64,000 nt of DNA, taken from positions 66,695,766 to 66,759,765 of the forward strand of contig NC_134279.1 of assembly GCF_949628215.1 (NCBI RefSeq), read 5' to 3'. This DNA is from Phalacrocorax aristotelis (lineage: Eukaryota > Chordata > Aves > Suliformes > Phalacrocoracidae). Position 1 is the first letter of the stretch. Each line of letters starts with the position of its first letter. The position numbers and the translations under genes are program-made. Shown here piece by piece: positions 62,821-64,000 of the stretch. Under the pieces are notes generated by a model. The model had not been told where the DNA came from. It did no database searches and was given only the letters and a program-made list of their open reading frames with translations.

Positions 62821-64000
62821 TAAATACGGAAATTCAACGCCACAGAGGCTGATAAAAGTACCTTTAGGAGACTAAGAGTTGAATTTTCAGACAAGGTAGT
62901 AGTTAATTCTTTCATGAGGGTCTGATACCTTTCAAATGCAGTTTAAAATTGGAACAAACCAGGAATTGTCACTCTCCAAGTGCCCGCTATTAATTTCCAG
63001 CGGAGGCTCAATTTTCAAATTATCGTCGTCTCCTTAACCTTTGGGCTTTTAGTTAGTAACTTGCCAAAAAAACTGGACCTCAGATAAGGGGATACACCTG
63101 TTTTTCCAACTTCTGGTTTAGCAGTTGTTAAGTGGTTTAAGTCAATACTTTCTATTCAGAAAGAGATACTAGGTGCATCTGCTGTTAGGTGCATCTGCTA
63201 GAACAAAATTACTTGAGTAAGCACCTTCAGGATTAAGGCTTTCTAAAAGCTGCAGCAAATTTGAGTTACATTCCGTCATGTAATGCATTAATTTCACCTG
63301 AACTGTAGTCAACAGGGAACAGATGAAAACAGAGCAATTGCTTTTGTGCACGGCAGCATTCTGTGGATTTCATGCAGAGACGCTGAATGCAGCTAAACAT
63401 GTCATGATTAGGAAAATTCTTAATGTTTAGGGATTTTTTTTTCCTGTAATGATTTTTCACTGAGGGTGGCATTTACAGGGTAATTTTGAAGTTCAGCAGG
63501 AAAAAAGAGGGATTGATCTTAAGTAGCTTTGTTCCACTTACTCATTGTTAAACTTATTATTCTTTGTCCTATTAATTTTTTTGAGACCTCAATCAGAAAC
63601 ACTTTATGTGAGGCATGATTCCAGCTGCTGTGATTATAGGTTGCTTTGGATTGCTGAGCAAAGTGGAACTGTTAACAAGAGAGGGTCTCTACTGTGGGTG
63701 AACTCATGCTAGAGCTTTAGAGTACAGTTTATTCTGATGGAGGACAAGTGGGAGCAGTACTGGAGGATGATGGTGAGACTGACAACTGGGATAAAACGAA
63801 TAAGTGAAATGAGAACATATAGACCTGAGGAAGAGGAGGATTACTCTTCAAATTGAAGCTAAAAGTATGAGCCCAGAACACCAGTATATGGCAAGAAGCA
63901 GAGCTGTGCAACACACCTATTTTGTTGTTGACTAACAGAGCCAACCTAGGCTTATTCCAGCACTACTTTGTAGGGTTTGGTGTGAAGGTATCAGCGTTAC

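Larger units (their letters stand above)
59026..64000. other. Intergenic region, right end of window
   Basis: This AT-rich stretch contains A-rich simple sequence near 60061-60130 and T runs near 59450. It also holds two GC-rich patches (61845-62300 and 62640-62820). I recognise no coding exon or RNA gene. It probably lies in the QDPR to LDB2 interval. Confidence 0.5.

Overview
The window is ordinary vertebrate nuclear DNA, almost certainly from a bird. Exons are split by GT-AG introns, CpG islands sit at gene starts, several interspersed repeats are typical avian CR1 LINEs, and one large repeat resembles an LTR family that I recall as common in bird genomes. The gene order FAM184B - MED28 - LAP3 - CLRN2 - QDPR is the order known from human chromosome 4p15.3 and the matching avian chromosome 4 region.

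Layout: 1-12.4 kb holds the last nine recognisable coding exons of FAM184B (plus strand; its 5' part lies before the window). MED28 (minus, 4 exons, 14.7-16.7 kb) is convergent with FAM184B and starts in a CpG island. LAP3 (minus, 13 exons, 18.8-34.0 kb) is complete, with every M17 aminopeptidase metal and catalytic residue in place, and starts in a second CpG island. CLRN2 (minus, 3 exons, 39.2-44.1 kb) and QDPR (plus, 7 exons, 44.9-53.8 kb) are head to head, their start codons about 0.78 kb apart across a third CpG island. From 54.6 to 64 kb I see no gene, only a large LTR-type fossil, a CR1 scrap and two GC-rich patches.

The genes are housekeeping or tissue genes with separate jobs: a coiled-coil protein, a Mediator head subunit, leucine aminopeptidase, a hair-cell tetraspan protein and dihydropteridine reductase. 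They are conserved neighbours, not a pathway or an operon. In all five models the exon phases join without a break (452+ , 180, 528, 232 and 241 residues).

I did not find a new biological system. The items most worth a second look are small: an orphan spliceable exon between LAP3 and CLRN2, a lone signal-peptide-like exon without its ATG between MED28 and LAP3, a paired TAATTAAT motif in the CLRN2/QDPR intergenic space, a CR1 copy that looks 5'-inverted, a GC-AG intron and a triple AG acceptor in FAM184B, and an unidentified decayed reading frame at the left edge.
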